DNA of 64,000 nucleotides, from positions 4,774,001 to 4,838,000 of the forward strand of contig JARFIW010000139.1 in NCBI GenBank assembly GCA_036346225.1, in the 5' to 3' direction. The position numbers and the translations under genes were made by a program. Position 1 is the stretch's first letter; each line of letters begins with the position of its first letter. Positions 22,958-35,529 of this stretch are shown here, in pieces. This DNA comes from Platerodrilus igneus. Its lineage: Eukaryota > Arthropoda > Insecta > Coleoptera > Lycidae. The notes under the pieces are model-generated. The model was not told the DNA's origin, made no database searches, and was given only the letters and a program-made list of their open reading frames with translations.

Positions 22958-24983
22958 GATATTTGGTACGCTGAAAGTGTGTTATTTTGCAGTTTGAATG
23001 TGGTTTTTTGATTCAGTATATTAAAATACATCAAAAACGTCAATGTTGAAAATTTAATTGTTTTTCAGAAATTTTCAGAAATTTCAGGTTTATTTTCATA
23101 ATCTTTCAGGTGTAAGTACTCATGAAATATGACTCATGGCATATAAGAAACATCCCGTGAATAATAATGTATTTCAAATTTAATATTTTAAAACGCAAAA
23201 TTATAACCATCATATTTAATAATAAAGTTGGTAGTTATAGTTTCTAGAAGCTTTTCGAACGATTTCTAAACAGTTTATTTTTCCTTGTTTAAAACGATTC
23301 CCGGTAGTTTTAGTTCCTGACGTCAATTAGTGGTGTTAAAAAGAAAAATTTAAGACCTCAGGAACGGATATAAACTTGATAAGAAGCAGAGAGGAACGAG
23401 TGCAGCTGTCGTTCAAGCAACCTAGATTGAAAACAAGCTGACAGCGTTGATTCGTGCGCATGTGCATGAATGAGATAAGGATAACACGTGTTGGAAAGAG
23501 GCGTATTCTAGACGTTAGTTTTCTTCGACTTGGGGTTTATACCAAGGTTGTCAAAGCATTGATTTTTCGAATACTAGAAAGATTGTAGCGCACATGTTCA
23601 TTTTGTTGACTTCGAAGGGATTTTACGAAAAAATATTTTTAAAAATATAACGATTCGAAGTTAGTTTTACTAATGAGTTTGTTTTGAGGGCTAGGACATG
23701 AAGAATCTGACGTGTGGATTTGTTTATGTGAGGGGTTAGGAATGAAAGAGCTTGGCCTTGTTGATGTTTGTATTTTTGGGAATTGAAAATAATATGTTAA
23801 GAAGGTCTTCAGATAATTTGACCATGTTTTAGAGATGTGGAATAATTATAAAATGAGCATGACACGGATTGGAAGCTCTCTTAGCTCTTCTTCTTGCATG
23901 TGCTATTACACTTACTCTCTGCTGACCTCGAATAATCTCTTGCGAGTTATTATGATCTCTTACAATCTCAATTAGTAAGGCAGTTTGATTTAATTTTTTT
24001 TACATATGCTGTGTAAAATAAGTATTAATTTTTGAAATGATTGAAAGTCAGCTTTTAACCAGTTTAGGTTTACGGCCACAAATTATCATCCACGGGGAAA
24101 TTTTGGTGTACGGCCATAATTTTAGGAAGAATGTTGATGCACAGTGAAAGCTTGGGCGTACTGCCGAACGTTGGAAGATTGGGAACCATTTGGTAAGTTA
24201 TGGTTACAGCGTGAATTTGGGAGAGAAATCCAGATTTGGGGTTTGTTCTTTCATGCAGCAGTCCAATGAAGAATGTAAACTATTTCCACGTGTACATTGT
24301 TCACAGATAACTGTACCTTATAGTTTTAAGATGTGTAAATGTTATTGATAATTTTGAGTGAGGATTGATTTTATGTTAGTTAGAGGGATAATTTTGAAGA
24401 CAAAAAGGGGGAGAGTTTCTTTATTTTAATTTGGGTTATTTTCTTTTATTTATTTTTATTCTTTTAAGTATTACAAGATTTCTTGTGAATTTATTTATAG
24501 GTTTAAGAGTATTTATGGTCTGTAAATTACTTGATATTATGTACGAGGTTAAGAGGGTCAGTTTGAAATATTGGTCTGTAGAAATTTGCACTAAAGGTAT
24601 AGGTTTTACTATGAGCTCGTATTGAAACAGAAACGGTGAGTAAGAAATAAGTGTTGAAGCCCTATTACTTTCTTTTAAATAATTGGATATATCATCACGT
24701 GTAAATATTGATATTGGAAATGTTACAGTTAAGAAAGTATTTTGAAGGGGATGTATATAACTTGTTAAAAAGGTGTGGAAGAGAAGTATAATTTTGATTC
24801 TAGCTTGTTACATTAAATCCTGTTGGTTTATAGTAAATGTTGTCTGTTCACCCTAGCTAGAGTTTTCATGTTGAAATTTTACTTTCAGGAAAGTGAGCTG
24901 AGCAGCCGTGGCATTTTAAGCATTAATGACACTACCAAGTAAGAGAAGTGGCAATATAAAAAAGGTGCACACACAGGTCGTAG

Positions 24984-24986
<3 letters not shown>
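22955..24986 (+). repeat. possible LTR-like copy H (about 2 kb)
   Basis: Bounded by (TA)n tracts on both sides. Starts TGTGATATTTGG and near its right end has CTGAGCAGCCGTGGCAT (24898-24914), a version of the tRNA-Lys 5' complement placed as in copies B to D. Three loose repeats of a TACGGCC-containing unit lie at 24066-24165. The interior does not align well with A or B by eye, so membership in the family is tentative. No gene is seen; the frame 24431-24625 is only hydrophobic AT-rich sequence. Confidence 0.4.

Positions 24987-25029
<43 letters not shown>
24987..25029. repeat. (TA)n microsatellite
   Basis: About 21 TA units. Left of it is possible LTR copy H; right of it I see no LTR-like edge. 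Confidence 0.9.
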
Positions 25030-25031
<2 letters not shown>

Positions 25032-26300
25032 CAAGTAGGAATGGGTATACAACAGAGTTTAAACAAAACTCTGGCGGGAGTAGCGTCGACCGTTTGTGGC
25101 TGCAGTAGATTGCAAAAGACTATATCTCAGGGGTTTAGAGAACAAATTATAGGGATGCAATTTAGAACATGACAAAAGAAAATACCTTAAAACAACTTAT
25201 ATATTGACATTTAGCTAATAACATTAATAAAAAACTAAATATATACCGTTATTTTCTTACAACCAAATTTTCATACGATAAAATCACTAAGTGTAGTTTA
25301 TATATCTACACTCTCATAATTTTAAAATTTGTCTCAAACTCTACCAGATAAGATATTAGAAAATCTAAATTTATTATTGTACTTAGACACAATTTCTAGT
25401 TAAACGTTCTAAGTAAAAGGAAATCATAAATACGCTTTGTTGTATTTAACATGTTAAAAGAATTTTAATTAAACATTTAAATTGAACATAACCTCAATAT
25501 GCACAAAAAAAGGTTTCACGAAAGCTTTTATGTTTACAACTTATAAAGTTATACCAGGAAAGCAAAGGTAAATATTAAATTAGTTAAGATATAGGTAAGT
25601 AAAAGTATGACTTTATTTTACATGCATTATTTTTCTAGATATTTGAGATTTAAAATGTACCACATGCACATTGTTCCTTCACAAAAATAAATAAGATAAA
25701 CTCATACCTGTATTCAAAATATATGAAAGAAACGTATACTTAAGCTTTGAGCTTGTGCTTGTACAGAACTATAGAGATTTCTTCTTACTGCTTGTTAAGA
25801 CAAACACCGTCCATATTTAGTTTGGTGTTAACCTCAAACTTCAAATTTGTAAGAGCCAAATCTTGTTTGTTTCACAGCCATATGTTTCATCAACGGAAAT
25901 TTAATTTATTTTAAAAGGTACATAAAATGGCAACTTGAAATTCTTGTACGATAATAGATAATATTTATAAGGTAGTAAAATTAATGTATTATGCTTTAGA
26001 TAGCCTAGCATGCATAAGTAAATACTCCATCAGAGAATATGCCACGGAAAGATATGCCACCGGAGGATATGCCACCAAAGGACCCTAGAAAATAAACGTG
26101 TTACAAAAACAAAGTATTGTAATATGCCACGAGGAACCGTCTGAAAGCTTTACCATTCATGCTCATTTTGAATGGGTAATTCAGGTAGACTTTCTCCATA
26201 AGCATTTTGCTAGTATTCTAAAACGATATTTATGTATGTTAAGAAGAATAAAAAAAATCACCTTTTACATACCAGGTACGACATCATGGCCTTAGAAAGG
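25030..26300. other. intergenic AT-rich DNA
   Basis: No gene recognised. At 26036-26085 a ~16-base unit, GATATGCCACCGGAG-like, is repeated three times. Confidence 0.45.
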
Positions 26301-26302
26301 AC

Positions 26303-26560
26303 ATGCTTATCAGGAAATGGCATATGCTCAAAAGGCCGTCAGATATGAAGAGCAACGAAAATTTATTCTTGTTAAAAATAACCACACATTTTGAGAGAGG
26401 GACAAAGTTACAAAGACATTGGAAGGGCCCATGCAAAGGTGCGAAAAGGAACAACCACGTGGTATATCAGATTTGTAAACTCCCAAAGGCAGAACAATAG
26501 TGGTGCACACCAGCTATCACTCTACAATAGTGATGACGCTCATAATGCCAAAGGAGAGCA
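26303..26560 (+). pseudogene. relic of a Ty3/gypsy integrase C-terminal module
   Basis: The translated stretch around 26391-26510 has KLQRHWKGP followed by NHVVYQI and a short charged end. It matches the layout of the GPY/F module of Ty3/gypsy integrases (KLQRPWEGPY...NDVVYRI), with GPC in place of GPY. Frames shift on both sides, and no catalytic core, RNase H or LTR is recognisable nearby. It is a small, old fragment unrelated to the two larger gypsy elements here. Confidence 0.6.
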
Positions 26561-26986
26561 AGCAGGGAGACGAACAAACAGTTACACTCATGATGATGAA
26601 CAAAAGTCTAGACCGAGCTACGATTGGTTCATGTCTTTGTACAGTGGTACAGACAGAGAATTTTGGGGTCACAAAAGAGATGCAAGGTGATCTATTCGAT
26701 GTGCCATCAGAATATTCTCTAGCACATTGCGTAGCAATAGGTCTCGATATATCCCGATGACTTCCTAGTAAAAACAAATTTTGTGGTCTAAATCGACTTT
26801 GTTGACAACAACCAGAGATTAAATAAACCACACTGCAAAGGAACCTACATCGTTGCATCTATTTCTTGGCGACTAAGCAATTGCCTACAGGTAAATCAAA
26901 TTACTAGGATGTATGGAAGACACTAGTGGACCTCAAGGGTCAGATGATCAGATCTGGGACAAGAAGTTTGCCATGTCCAAATTCGG

Positions 26987-27280
26987 TTGTGGGCTAGATG
27001 GATTAAACTGGAGGTTGATACGAAATATGTTAAAGGTACTGCTATAGAAAGCCAGTTCAAGATCTTGGTGTGTGGTTACAATTTAAATGGTACGGCACCT
27101 GTTATGAAAAGTTTGATTTCTAATTCCATCAACATGGGAACTGCAAAAATGATTTCGACTTTCCTTACCGCCCAAGGCACTTACAACTTCCGAGTCACAC
27201 TAGTGTTCTGGGACGGAACAGCTTTAAGAGAGGGACAGTCCAACGAGGCGTCACTTTATCAGAATAATACACCTGAATGA
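26987..27280 (+). other. unidentified 97-codon open frame
   Basis: Open from MWARWIKLEVD to a stop at about 27280, with ordinary amino acid composition rather than simple AT-run bias. I recognise no domain. It follows the gypsy integrase relic by about 430 bases and could be the downstream part of the same decayed element. It is equally possible that it is chance. No splice signals were judged convincing. Confidence 0.2.
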
Positions 27281-27289
27281 AAACGGGGT

Positions 27290-30200
27290 ATCTGTACACG
27301 ATAGATAATTGGTAGTCACCCTGTGGAGTTATATCTGATTGACAGCCTACAAAGGAGCGAACTTAAAAACATTATTAAGCTTTGTAATATATCTTTCTTG
27401 ATGTAATTTGCATGATTCTGGTATATTCTTAAAATAATGTAGAACAATTGAAATAAGTATGCAAATCTTCCATTCAGAGTATTAGTCAGTTGGTTCCGAT
27501 TCAAGCGATAATTACAATACTAGTTTTATTCGACTCAGAGTTTCAGTTATAAAGTTGTGAAATAAATTAAGGTAGTGATCGACATAATAGTAATTAAAAA
27601 GATAGCATTGTAGCTTTAAAAAAGTTAGTATACTACTGTTAGTGATTAGTTGGAGTAAATTGTCCCGAGTAATCAGTCGATAATAAAGAACTGTTGTTAT
27701 TGGCGTTTTCGTTACAATATATATTGTTTCTGTACTGCCGATAACTAATCACAGTATACAGTTCATGAGAAGACTATGTTAAAATTCAGTATTTATAAAA
27801 ATTCAGTTAGAAATAAGTTGTTTGTATAATTTTAATCAATTATAAAATTTAAATGTTCAGAAGTTCCATGGGGAAAAATGGTTCTCCAGATTTATGAAAT
27901 CAATTGAGATAAAAAATAAAATCTAAAGCCCTCCTAATTGGACTTCACACATTTAGTTCGATTAAATTCCTAGTAAAACAAGCAGATAGACAGATTTTCA
28001 AATTTCATTAGAAAGTAAAATAACAAACAATCTTTTTATATGAAAAATTCCAGGTATTAATTAAATATAACGCACATGTGTACGCAGATGGTATTCCAGA
28101 GTTTCTAATAAAAATTGCTATACTTATATTTGAAAACCACTGTTTGTTTGTGATGTTAGATGCTTTAAAATACAGTAAAGAAGGATTTAAAACTCTTTTT
28201 TATAATTCACGCTTTTCAACTTTAATTAAGGATTATGATGTTCCAGTCGATTTTAGAGCTAGTAACTCTGTAAAGGTCGTTAGCTTTTAGCTACAAGTAT
28301 GAAAAAGTAAAGAATTTTTTTTTAATGACACAGTATGCGATAAAAACGATAAAATCAAATGAAGATCCATTAAGCAGCTAATTTGAAGACGAGAAACTAC
28401 TATAGCACCGATAAGAAGAAATATACGTTTCTATTACTGAAAGAAATTTCAAATGGAATGGTAGAATGGAAATTTGCTATGATAAAATAAAAACTGGGAA
28501 CGATTGGTGCAGAAACCACGGTTGCTTTACCACAATTGAAGTTACGATCAGATATTTAATTTGAAAACATTTTAAACTATTTGTTTGTTTGTTAAAGAAA
28601 GGGTATTGAACCGTGGATTAAATTAAATTTTTTGTTAGGTAAAACTATTTATTTTCGATGTGACAAGGATAAATTATTTATTTCTGGGGGTATTTTATTA
28701 TGATGAGTTTATTAAATGGCATGTGTATTTTATGATTTATTGTATATGTCTTATTAGAATAATAATCAATCATGGGGTGCAGGGTCTAAGAAGATGACCT
28801 TGCAAATATTTTTGTTTATAAAGAAAATATTTATCAATAGTATAATAAAAAAATAATTTTAGATTTTGTAAACAATAATTTTTTAGTTTTGTACATAAAA
28901 ATTTGGAGATGCTTTTTGTATGTATTTCATGATGATATTATTGATACATAAAGTTGTAAATAAATTATGCATCGTACTTTGTTTGTAGATAATTTGGAGT
29001 TTCATGCTCTTGGTTTTAGAGATAGATAAGAGATTTTTGATAGTTTTTCAGGTTTTCATCTACAGCGCTGAGCAACTGGAATATAAACCTTGAGAAATAA
29101 CTAAAACTTAAAATAAATCATATTCTTAAAAGCTCTTACATTAGTCAAGTGAAGTCGATAGATTTTCTATTTAGTTCTTGATTTGTTAAAATGTTAGATT
29201 TATAAAGTAAACTAATCATTTATAACAATGCCGAGATTAAGAATGTTAAGATATACAAAAATAAGGTAAACAGTGCACAAAAACATTTACAGTTTTTATA
29301 ATTTAATTTTTTGTGTCTTGGTATTAACAAATTTAGATATTAACTCGGAAATATATATGTGAACATACCTAATGCTGAATTGGAGTGAGTTAAATTGTTT
29401 AATCTCCCTTAAGATATAGAATATCTTAAGTAATCCTTAATAACCTTTAGATAAGAGAAGAACAACATCCACTGGATACACTAACGAGAAGTGTTAACAA
29501 CCTTCTGAGCTATATATACAAGTTTGTAAATGTAAATTGTGTTTTTGTGCAAAAAATTAAGCAAGTCAAAGGGTATATTCGATGCACTATTTCATAGACA
29601 CATAAATTTTTATAGCACAAAATTCATTATATATTCTATCCCATTAATATTTTTGTTATTGCCACCTGTAAGTTAAACTTCTAAATTATGGAAAAATTCT
29701 AATATTTCAATTTTCCTTGGGGTTAATTGTTCCATGTTATGTAGAAACTCAAATTAATTTTTATGCTGTTGCAATAACTCAAATCTTTCTTCCAAGGAAT
29801 TTTGAATGACATCTCAGATAGTGTACACATATTTAATTTATCTTCCGAGAACAGTTGATTCACTTTCATCTCTGCATTCATATTGAACTTCTATAGCTGG
29901 TTTAAATTTTAGTTCTCAATCAGTTTGCTTGGAAAGATCAACAGCTGTTTCAAGTAAAAATTTGAAGCATGTTGGGAATGCAATCAATTTTAAAGTAAAT
30001 CGATTGAGGAAATACTTACAGCAGCTTTAAAAATGAATCAATGCTTTAGGCAATCTAAATTGGTATTAGGCCAGCAAAAAGTCGTACGATTCGTTAATTT
30101 ATAGCAGTTCAAATTCTTGAAAGCAGGATTACAATTTTATATAAAAGGCTAATTCGTTACTTACTGTAGTCCCTTAAGTTTTATACAAATATATTTCTTT

Positions 30201-30630
30201 TTCTTAGATAAAAAAATTCTGGCAGGATTAATTTTGTCATACAGAGCCAATTAAGTATAATTATAAATTTTTCCATTAATTCTTATACAAAAATGCAAAC
30301 TAGTCAACTATAATTACAATAACGAAATAAAGTGTCTATTTCCAACATATTACAAAATGTAGTATTAATGTCATGTGTTCCATCTGCGATATATCTAGAG
30401 TGCAGCCAAACATAATAAAAAATATTTTGAATGTTTAATTTTTTCCAATATTTTATCAATTATGTAATAAACTTCGCAATCTTTTCTCGGACTTCTTTCT
30501 CTATGTGTTGCCATAATAGAATTGAATTTGCCGAATAATTCGATTAATTTAAGAAAATTTCCATTATCCCTTTTGAAAAGTATTTATTTATTTTAAATTT
30601 GGAACTGATGTAGAGCCCTATATCTGTCAA
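27290..30630. other. intergenic AT-rich DNA, nothing recognised
   Basis: Includes one open stretch (28078-28290) with no recognisable domain. No repeat partner was noticed elsewhere in the window. Confidence 0.45.
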
Positions 30631-30639
30631 TCAACTGTA

Positions 30640-31760
30640 ATTGAACATGTCATGCCACAAGGTGCCCACCAAGTATCCTTTGTGTACAGATGCTTTGTTT
30701 ACCTTCTAATGTAATTATTCTAGTCGAATGCAGACCAATTATAATTACAATATGATGCCATTTTAATCTATATAATTATGAAGTTTCACTTGAATTTGGA
30801 CAGTTGATTTCTACTACAAAGTGTTCGTTTATTGCATCCAGGGAAGCACCAATTAATGGATTTTCAATTGACGAAAACAAGCCTGCTTTTGAAAAATACA
30901 TGTTTGTCTTTTCAGAAAGAATTTGTATAACTTCATTTTCTAGTAAAAACCCTCGCTGTGAAAGATCTTCGCCCCTAAAATATGTTCTATGAACACAATC
31001 TTAAAAGTTTTGCAGTTTGTACCTTCATGGTCTTTAGAAGCCGTAATTTGGCCATAGCGCAATTCAGTCCACAACGGACATTTACTTTGGATTCTTGTTT
31101 TTCTTTTACATGCTCATATAATTCGATATTCAAATACACTATCAAACTCTTTAAATTCATTAGGTTCAAAGTTTCGGTTTGATTTTTTAAACTTGCACAT
31201 TAGTGTATATAATTATGCATGTCAAAGTCACTGCTCACATTGTATCCCATTGTTGAGTTTCTTGTTTTCGTTTTTATCACTTAAAAAAGTATTATCTGCA
31301 TTTGAAAATTTTTTTTTTGCAAAAATCAGCTATTGTTACAAATTTTTTTTAACTAGAAGCTCCTACCATTATCTATCACCTCCAGTAACAAACAAGCAGT
31401 TTCAGTTGGTTTTTTTTTAACTAGAAGCTCCTAACACTATCTATCGCCTCCAGTAACACGTGGTTTCGATTAGGGAAGGTTTTTGCTTCTTCTATGCAAC
31501 TACGTTAAAAAGGCAATGGCATGTTAACAACCGCCTTCAAAAGCAGCACAATCGTTACATTTAACTTCATCCACCTTTATGAAGTTAATTTTTTTCTTTG
31601 ATTCACTGATGATGCAGCAAACTGAATAATCTTTAAATTTTGTTTTATGTTCTGGTATTATTTTTGCATGTACAATATATTGACCCGTTTCACGTTTCAA
31701 TTGAACGTATTCAATAGCATTATTGTCTTGTTAATCTAAAAAGCAAAAATACAATTTTAT
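30640..31760 (-). pseudogene. relic SWIM zinc-finger / YqaJ-type nuclease gene
   Basis: Read right to left on the minus strand: a NAIEYVQLKRE...IIPEHK stretch (about 31720-31650); a degenerate SWIM zinc finger with CNDCAAFEGGC, a stop, HAIAFLT, a stop, LHRRS (about 31580-31480); a Lys-rich segment at 31169-30990; then, after a stop and a one-base shift, a YqaJ-like nuclease core (GLFSS...NPLIGASLDA...VVEINCP, about 30870-30785). In the YqaJ family the usual SPD is here SLD, and EIKCP is EINCP. SWIM plus YqaJ is a known pairing in proteins that are multicopy in insect genomes and probably transposon-borne. A TTTGCTTTTTAG acceptor-like site lies near the 5' end. Several stops and shifts make it a pseudogene. 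Confidence 0.65.
31345..31455. repeat. tandem duplication of about 70 bp inside the SWIM/YqaJ relic
   Basis: AACTAGAAGCTCCTA...TATCTATC(A/G)CCTCCAGTAACA occurs twice, starting near 31350 and 31420, each preceded by a T run. It interrupts the coding relic and must be later than its decay or part of it. Confidence 0.8.
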
Positions 31761-31769
31761 TTGATTACA

Positions 31770-33190
31770 AGAGTTGCTTATATCGCCTGGTCTAACTTTC
31801 CATCTCTCATTTCAGCACTAATACAGTTGTGATTTATATCGAAATAATCCATTACCATTCAAATATTAACCTTAGGTAAATTGGTAGTATAGGCTTTGAT
31901 ATAGTTTATATCGAACAAGACATTCTGCCACACAGTAAAGCAAATCATATCAAAGGACAAACAAAACAAGCCACTTTAGTCAATCAACTCGCTACAGCAT
32001 CAAGTACGTGCGATTTCCACTATTACTACTAATACTATGGAGTGAGGTGACTTCACAGAGCGTTGATGAAAAAATTGTCTTCACACAATATTCTATTTAA
32101 ATATCTCAATTTTGATTTATTTAACTGGCACGATTTTTTGTGTAATGATTTTTATGTCAGAACACTAACGTTTAAACCGCAAATAATCTAAAAATGGAAT
32201 ACTACGAGATGAGCCTATTGATAGAGTATCATTTCGCCGTAAGATTTTGAAAAATAGTGTTATGCATATTTATACCAGTCTTTAAATGAAACAAAATAAC
32301 TATTTTTCTAGTAATCTTTTAAGCTACAAAAATAGTAAACAAATCACTGTATCACATATACCCAAAAACACTTCTAAATTTTCAATAAAGTATAGAGATC
32401 AATTTGCAAGAGCTCCAAGACGTGACATAATTACTATATTTTATTGCCAAACAGATATAAATCCAATTTTAGGACAATACTCAAATTAAACATCATAAAC
32501 CTCAATACGCTATTCAGCATAAGTGCTAAAAATACTTATGAGTAGCATACATTATTTAAACACACAGTTGTCTTATAGGGTTTCAAGTCACCTGACTTTA
32601 TATAACTATGGAATGGAGGGCTAAAATATACACAGCACAAAAATTAAAAATACCTAACCCATTTTTTACATTACCATCATTGATTTATTTAAGTTTTATT
32701 CTAAGTACTAAAAAAATTATGCATAATAACAACAAAATACAAAAATCCTAAATCAACCGACTGCAAAACAATACCCCAGTTTTTCCAATGCATAGGTTTC
32801 TTTGTTACAGAGTATAATGACAACTGTGTTAATGACTAATAAGCGATTTTGCCTAACAATGTTATTTTTAAAAGCAGTAGAGCATATGATAATGAGAAAT
32901 TATTTATTTTTGTAACAACCTTGAAGTATATCAAATAAAATAATTATTTAAAATTTTAATTCACCAGTAGCTAATATTTTATAGTTTTATCAAGTTTGTA
33001 ATGTTTCTAAGGTTATCTATAAAAATTACCGGAAATAAATGATATTTCAAAATTAACAGTATCTGGTTTTGTTATAAAAGTATTACAAATCTTTATTTTT
33101 TATCTACAGAAATTGAAAAATACATTAAACAAATTCATTCTCAGGTACAAATTAGTGTTATGGTAAATTTAATTCTACCTGTGTAGATTA
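31770..33190. other. intergenic AT-rich DNA
   Basis: No gene recognised. The frame 32286-32489 has no known domain. Confidence 0.45.
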
Positions 33191-33199
33191 AAGTACCTT

Positions 33200-34030
33200 G
33201 TTTCAACAAAATCCAGCAAGCTGGTACTTTACTCTTGTGGTGCGATGCTGAAGTTACGTTTCGAAAACCCTTGCAGCGCAGTGCTGATGCTGTTTCAAAA
33301 ATTAAAAAAAAATAAAAAGAGGTCGAAACTATCACTGAAACTCACCTAAGTAATCAGAACTATTATCAGAAAGTAGTCGAAAAATCTAGCAAACTGATAC
33401 TTTACTCCTGTGGTGCGGTATTGAAGTTAAGCTTTGAAAATGTTATAAATATAAAAAGAGGTCCGAACTATTGATGAAACTCTCCTAAGTCATTAGAACT
33501 ATTGCAGAAGTATAGGAATATATCAGAAAGTAGGTTGAAAAATCTGGCAAAACCGGTACCTCATTCTAGCAGTGTGGTGTTAAAAAGTTAAATTTCAAAA
33601 ATGTTAAAAAATAGAGAAAGGTCTCAACCCTCAACTATAAATAAAATCAACCTATGTCGTCAGAACTATTGTAGAACTATACGAATATATTAAATAGCAG
33701 TTTGAAAAATTCAGCAAAAAGAGAATTTTACTCTTGTGGTGCGGTGCCAAACTTGAGTTTCGAAAATGTTAGAAATATAAAAAGAGGCCAGAACTATTGA
33801 TGAAACTCAGCTAAGTTGACAGAAATATTGTAAAACTATAGGAATATACCAAAAAGAAAATTGAAAAATCCTGTAAACTGATACTTTACTCTGCTAATGT
33901 TAAGTTTCGAAAATGTCAAAAAAATACAAAGAAGTCGAAACCTATGCCATGAGAACTATCGTAGAATTATACCAAAAAGTAAGTTAAAAACCTGCAAGCT
34001 GATATTTTACTCTTGTGGTGTCGAATGTAG
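33200..34030 (+). repeat. satellite-like tandem repeat, period about 160-170 bp, about five to six units
   Basis: An anchor of the form TACTTTACTCTTGTGGTGCG recurs at about 33225, 33398, 33557, 33724, 33882 and 34003, so spacing is 173, 159, 167, 158 and 121 bases. Units share GAAAATGTTA.AAATA, AAAGAGGTC, GAACTATTG and TAGGAATATA blocks and are quite diverged. The last unit is short. The length is close to a nucleosome repeat, as for many satellites. Confidence 0.88.
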
Positions 34031-34815
34031 CAGAGATTTGTGTTAATTTCTAGAGCTCCACCACAGAAACTTGGGCAAAGTGGCAACTGGCCTACGTGGT
34101 AACTGATATAAACAATAATTATTTGGTACAACGTCTGTCAATATACATTGAATTGGAAGGTAAGCAAGTTATTAATTACTTCATATTGTGACAAAGTAAG
34201 CTTTCCTCACTGTAGAATTTAAAACACAGTCTAATAATTTCTGCTGAGATTGTTGAAACTGGCATTTGTTAACAATTACTAACGGTAATGAACCCAAGAC
34301 TTTTGCCCAATCAGTCTACAGAAAGTTGAAACACTGTTCAGAATTTAAATTGTGGTAAATAATAGGTACCGTTATTCTTTCATCCAAAATATCTATATAC
34401 ACATTAAATCCAAATATATGACAATGTCTTGCTTCTTTTTCTAAATAAGGACTTTCCTTTATCGAATGTTTGTTACACTGGTTGAAAATGCCATTGTTGT
34501 TTTATCACGCTTTCATCAGACCGAATTACTTTAAAAGGTAAATTTATATCTTTGTTTTTTTGGTAAAAGTACCAATTCAATTCGTTGCCAGGTTTACAAA
34601 CATTATAAATTCTAAATTTATAGAATGAAATTTATTTCATTTTAAAATGAATTGAGCTTAAATCTAGCTACACCAGTCCAAGACGAGATAAAATTTGCAC
34701 GCATTCATAAATGAATGTGAAAGAAAAACTTTTGTAAGTAATTAGATTTATAGTGAAGTGAGTGTAGTAATAACTATGTGGGTATCAAGCCTCCAACAAA
34801 AATTTGTGTGCTCGG
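34031..34815. other. intergenic AT-rich DNA, nothing recognised
   Basis: No coding frame, tandem repeat or element boundary was found. Confidence 0.4.
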
Positions 34816-34819
34816 TGCT

Positions 34820-35030
34820 GCGGCAAACAAAACCTGCTGAGTTTGAGTAAACCTTAAAATCGGACGGCTGCTCATTTCCCTTTCCTGGTATTGCAACTTT
34901 TGCTATAGTTTAAAAAACCAGGTGGCGCCTATAGACAAATGAAGTTAAGTTCCCATAAATGTGAAAGCTCTTGTACAAAGAGACTTTTCTTTTTTGCTTT
35001 TCTTTTTGATGCTTTAAGACGATTGTTATT
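34820..35030 (-). repeat. dispersed repeat, inverted partner of 8255-8480
   Basis: Reverse-complemented, it shares AAGTCTCTTTGTACAAGAG, GCGCCACCTG(A/G)TTTTTAA and weaker downstream blocks with 8255-8480. Family unknown. Confidence 0.6.
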
Positions 35031-35504
35031 CTTCATTTTATAAAGCTCCAACATAATATTGTATTAATTTAAGTTTAGGGACTTTTTTAGAACTAGGCAT
35101 GGAGAAATCCCCAGCAGATAAATATTTTAACACCAGCGCCTGTAAAAACCGCATCAATTTGTGGTTCACACAGATACTGAGGTTATGTGTTTATCTATGT
35201 GGTCTGAGATTATGTTTACATAGCAATTCTGACGTTGGAACGACTATGTTCCCACCAACGCGCGTGAAAGTGCGTCGACCTCTTTTGGAGGGGGCAGACA
35301 TTTACATGGGAAATAATATGCATATTTCGAGACTTTCTTACCATCTTCCATGGAGGGCTGACGTGAGAGTGCTTCGACTATTGTTTTAGTGGTTCTCCTC
35401 TTTCCTCTTCATCCCTATACCATATCGTCCAGCGAGAAGCACCAGCAAGCAACACCTCAAGCACCAGTGAGAACACTATGCAGCAGGAGGCAGCCACAGA
35501 ACCC

Positions 35505-35529
35505 ATGCGGAGGTCCAAAACCTCCGCAT
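35505..35529. repeat. perfect GC-rich hairpin
   Basis: ATGCGGAGGT, loop CCAAA, then the exact reverse complement ACCTCCGCAT. It lies at the end of a GC-richer stretch (35240-35530) that contains several CAGCA and CACCAG words. Confidence 0.85.

Noticed and set aside
28078..28290. 70-codon frame
   Set aside because: No domain, no neighbours of related origin; chance is likely in 3 kb of stop-poor sequence.
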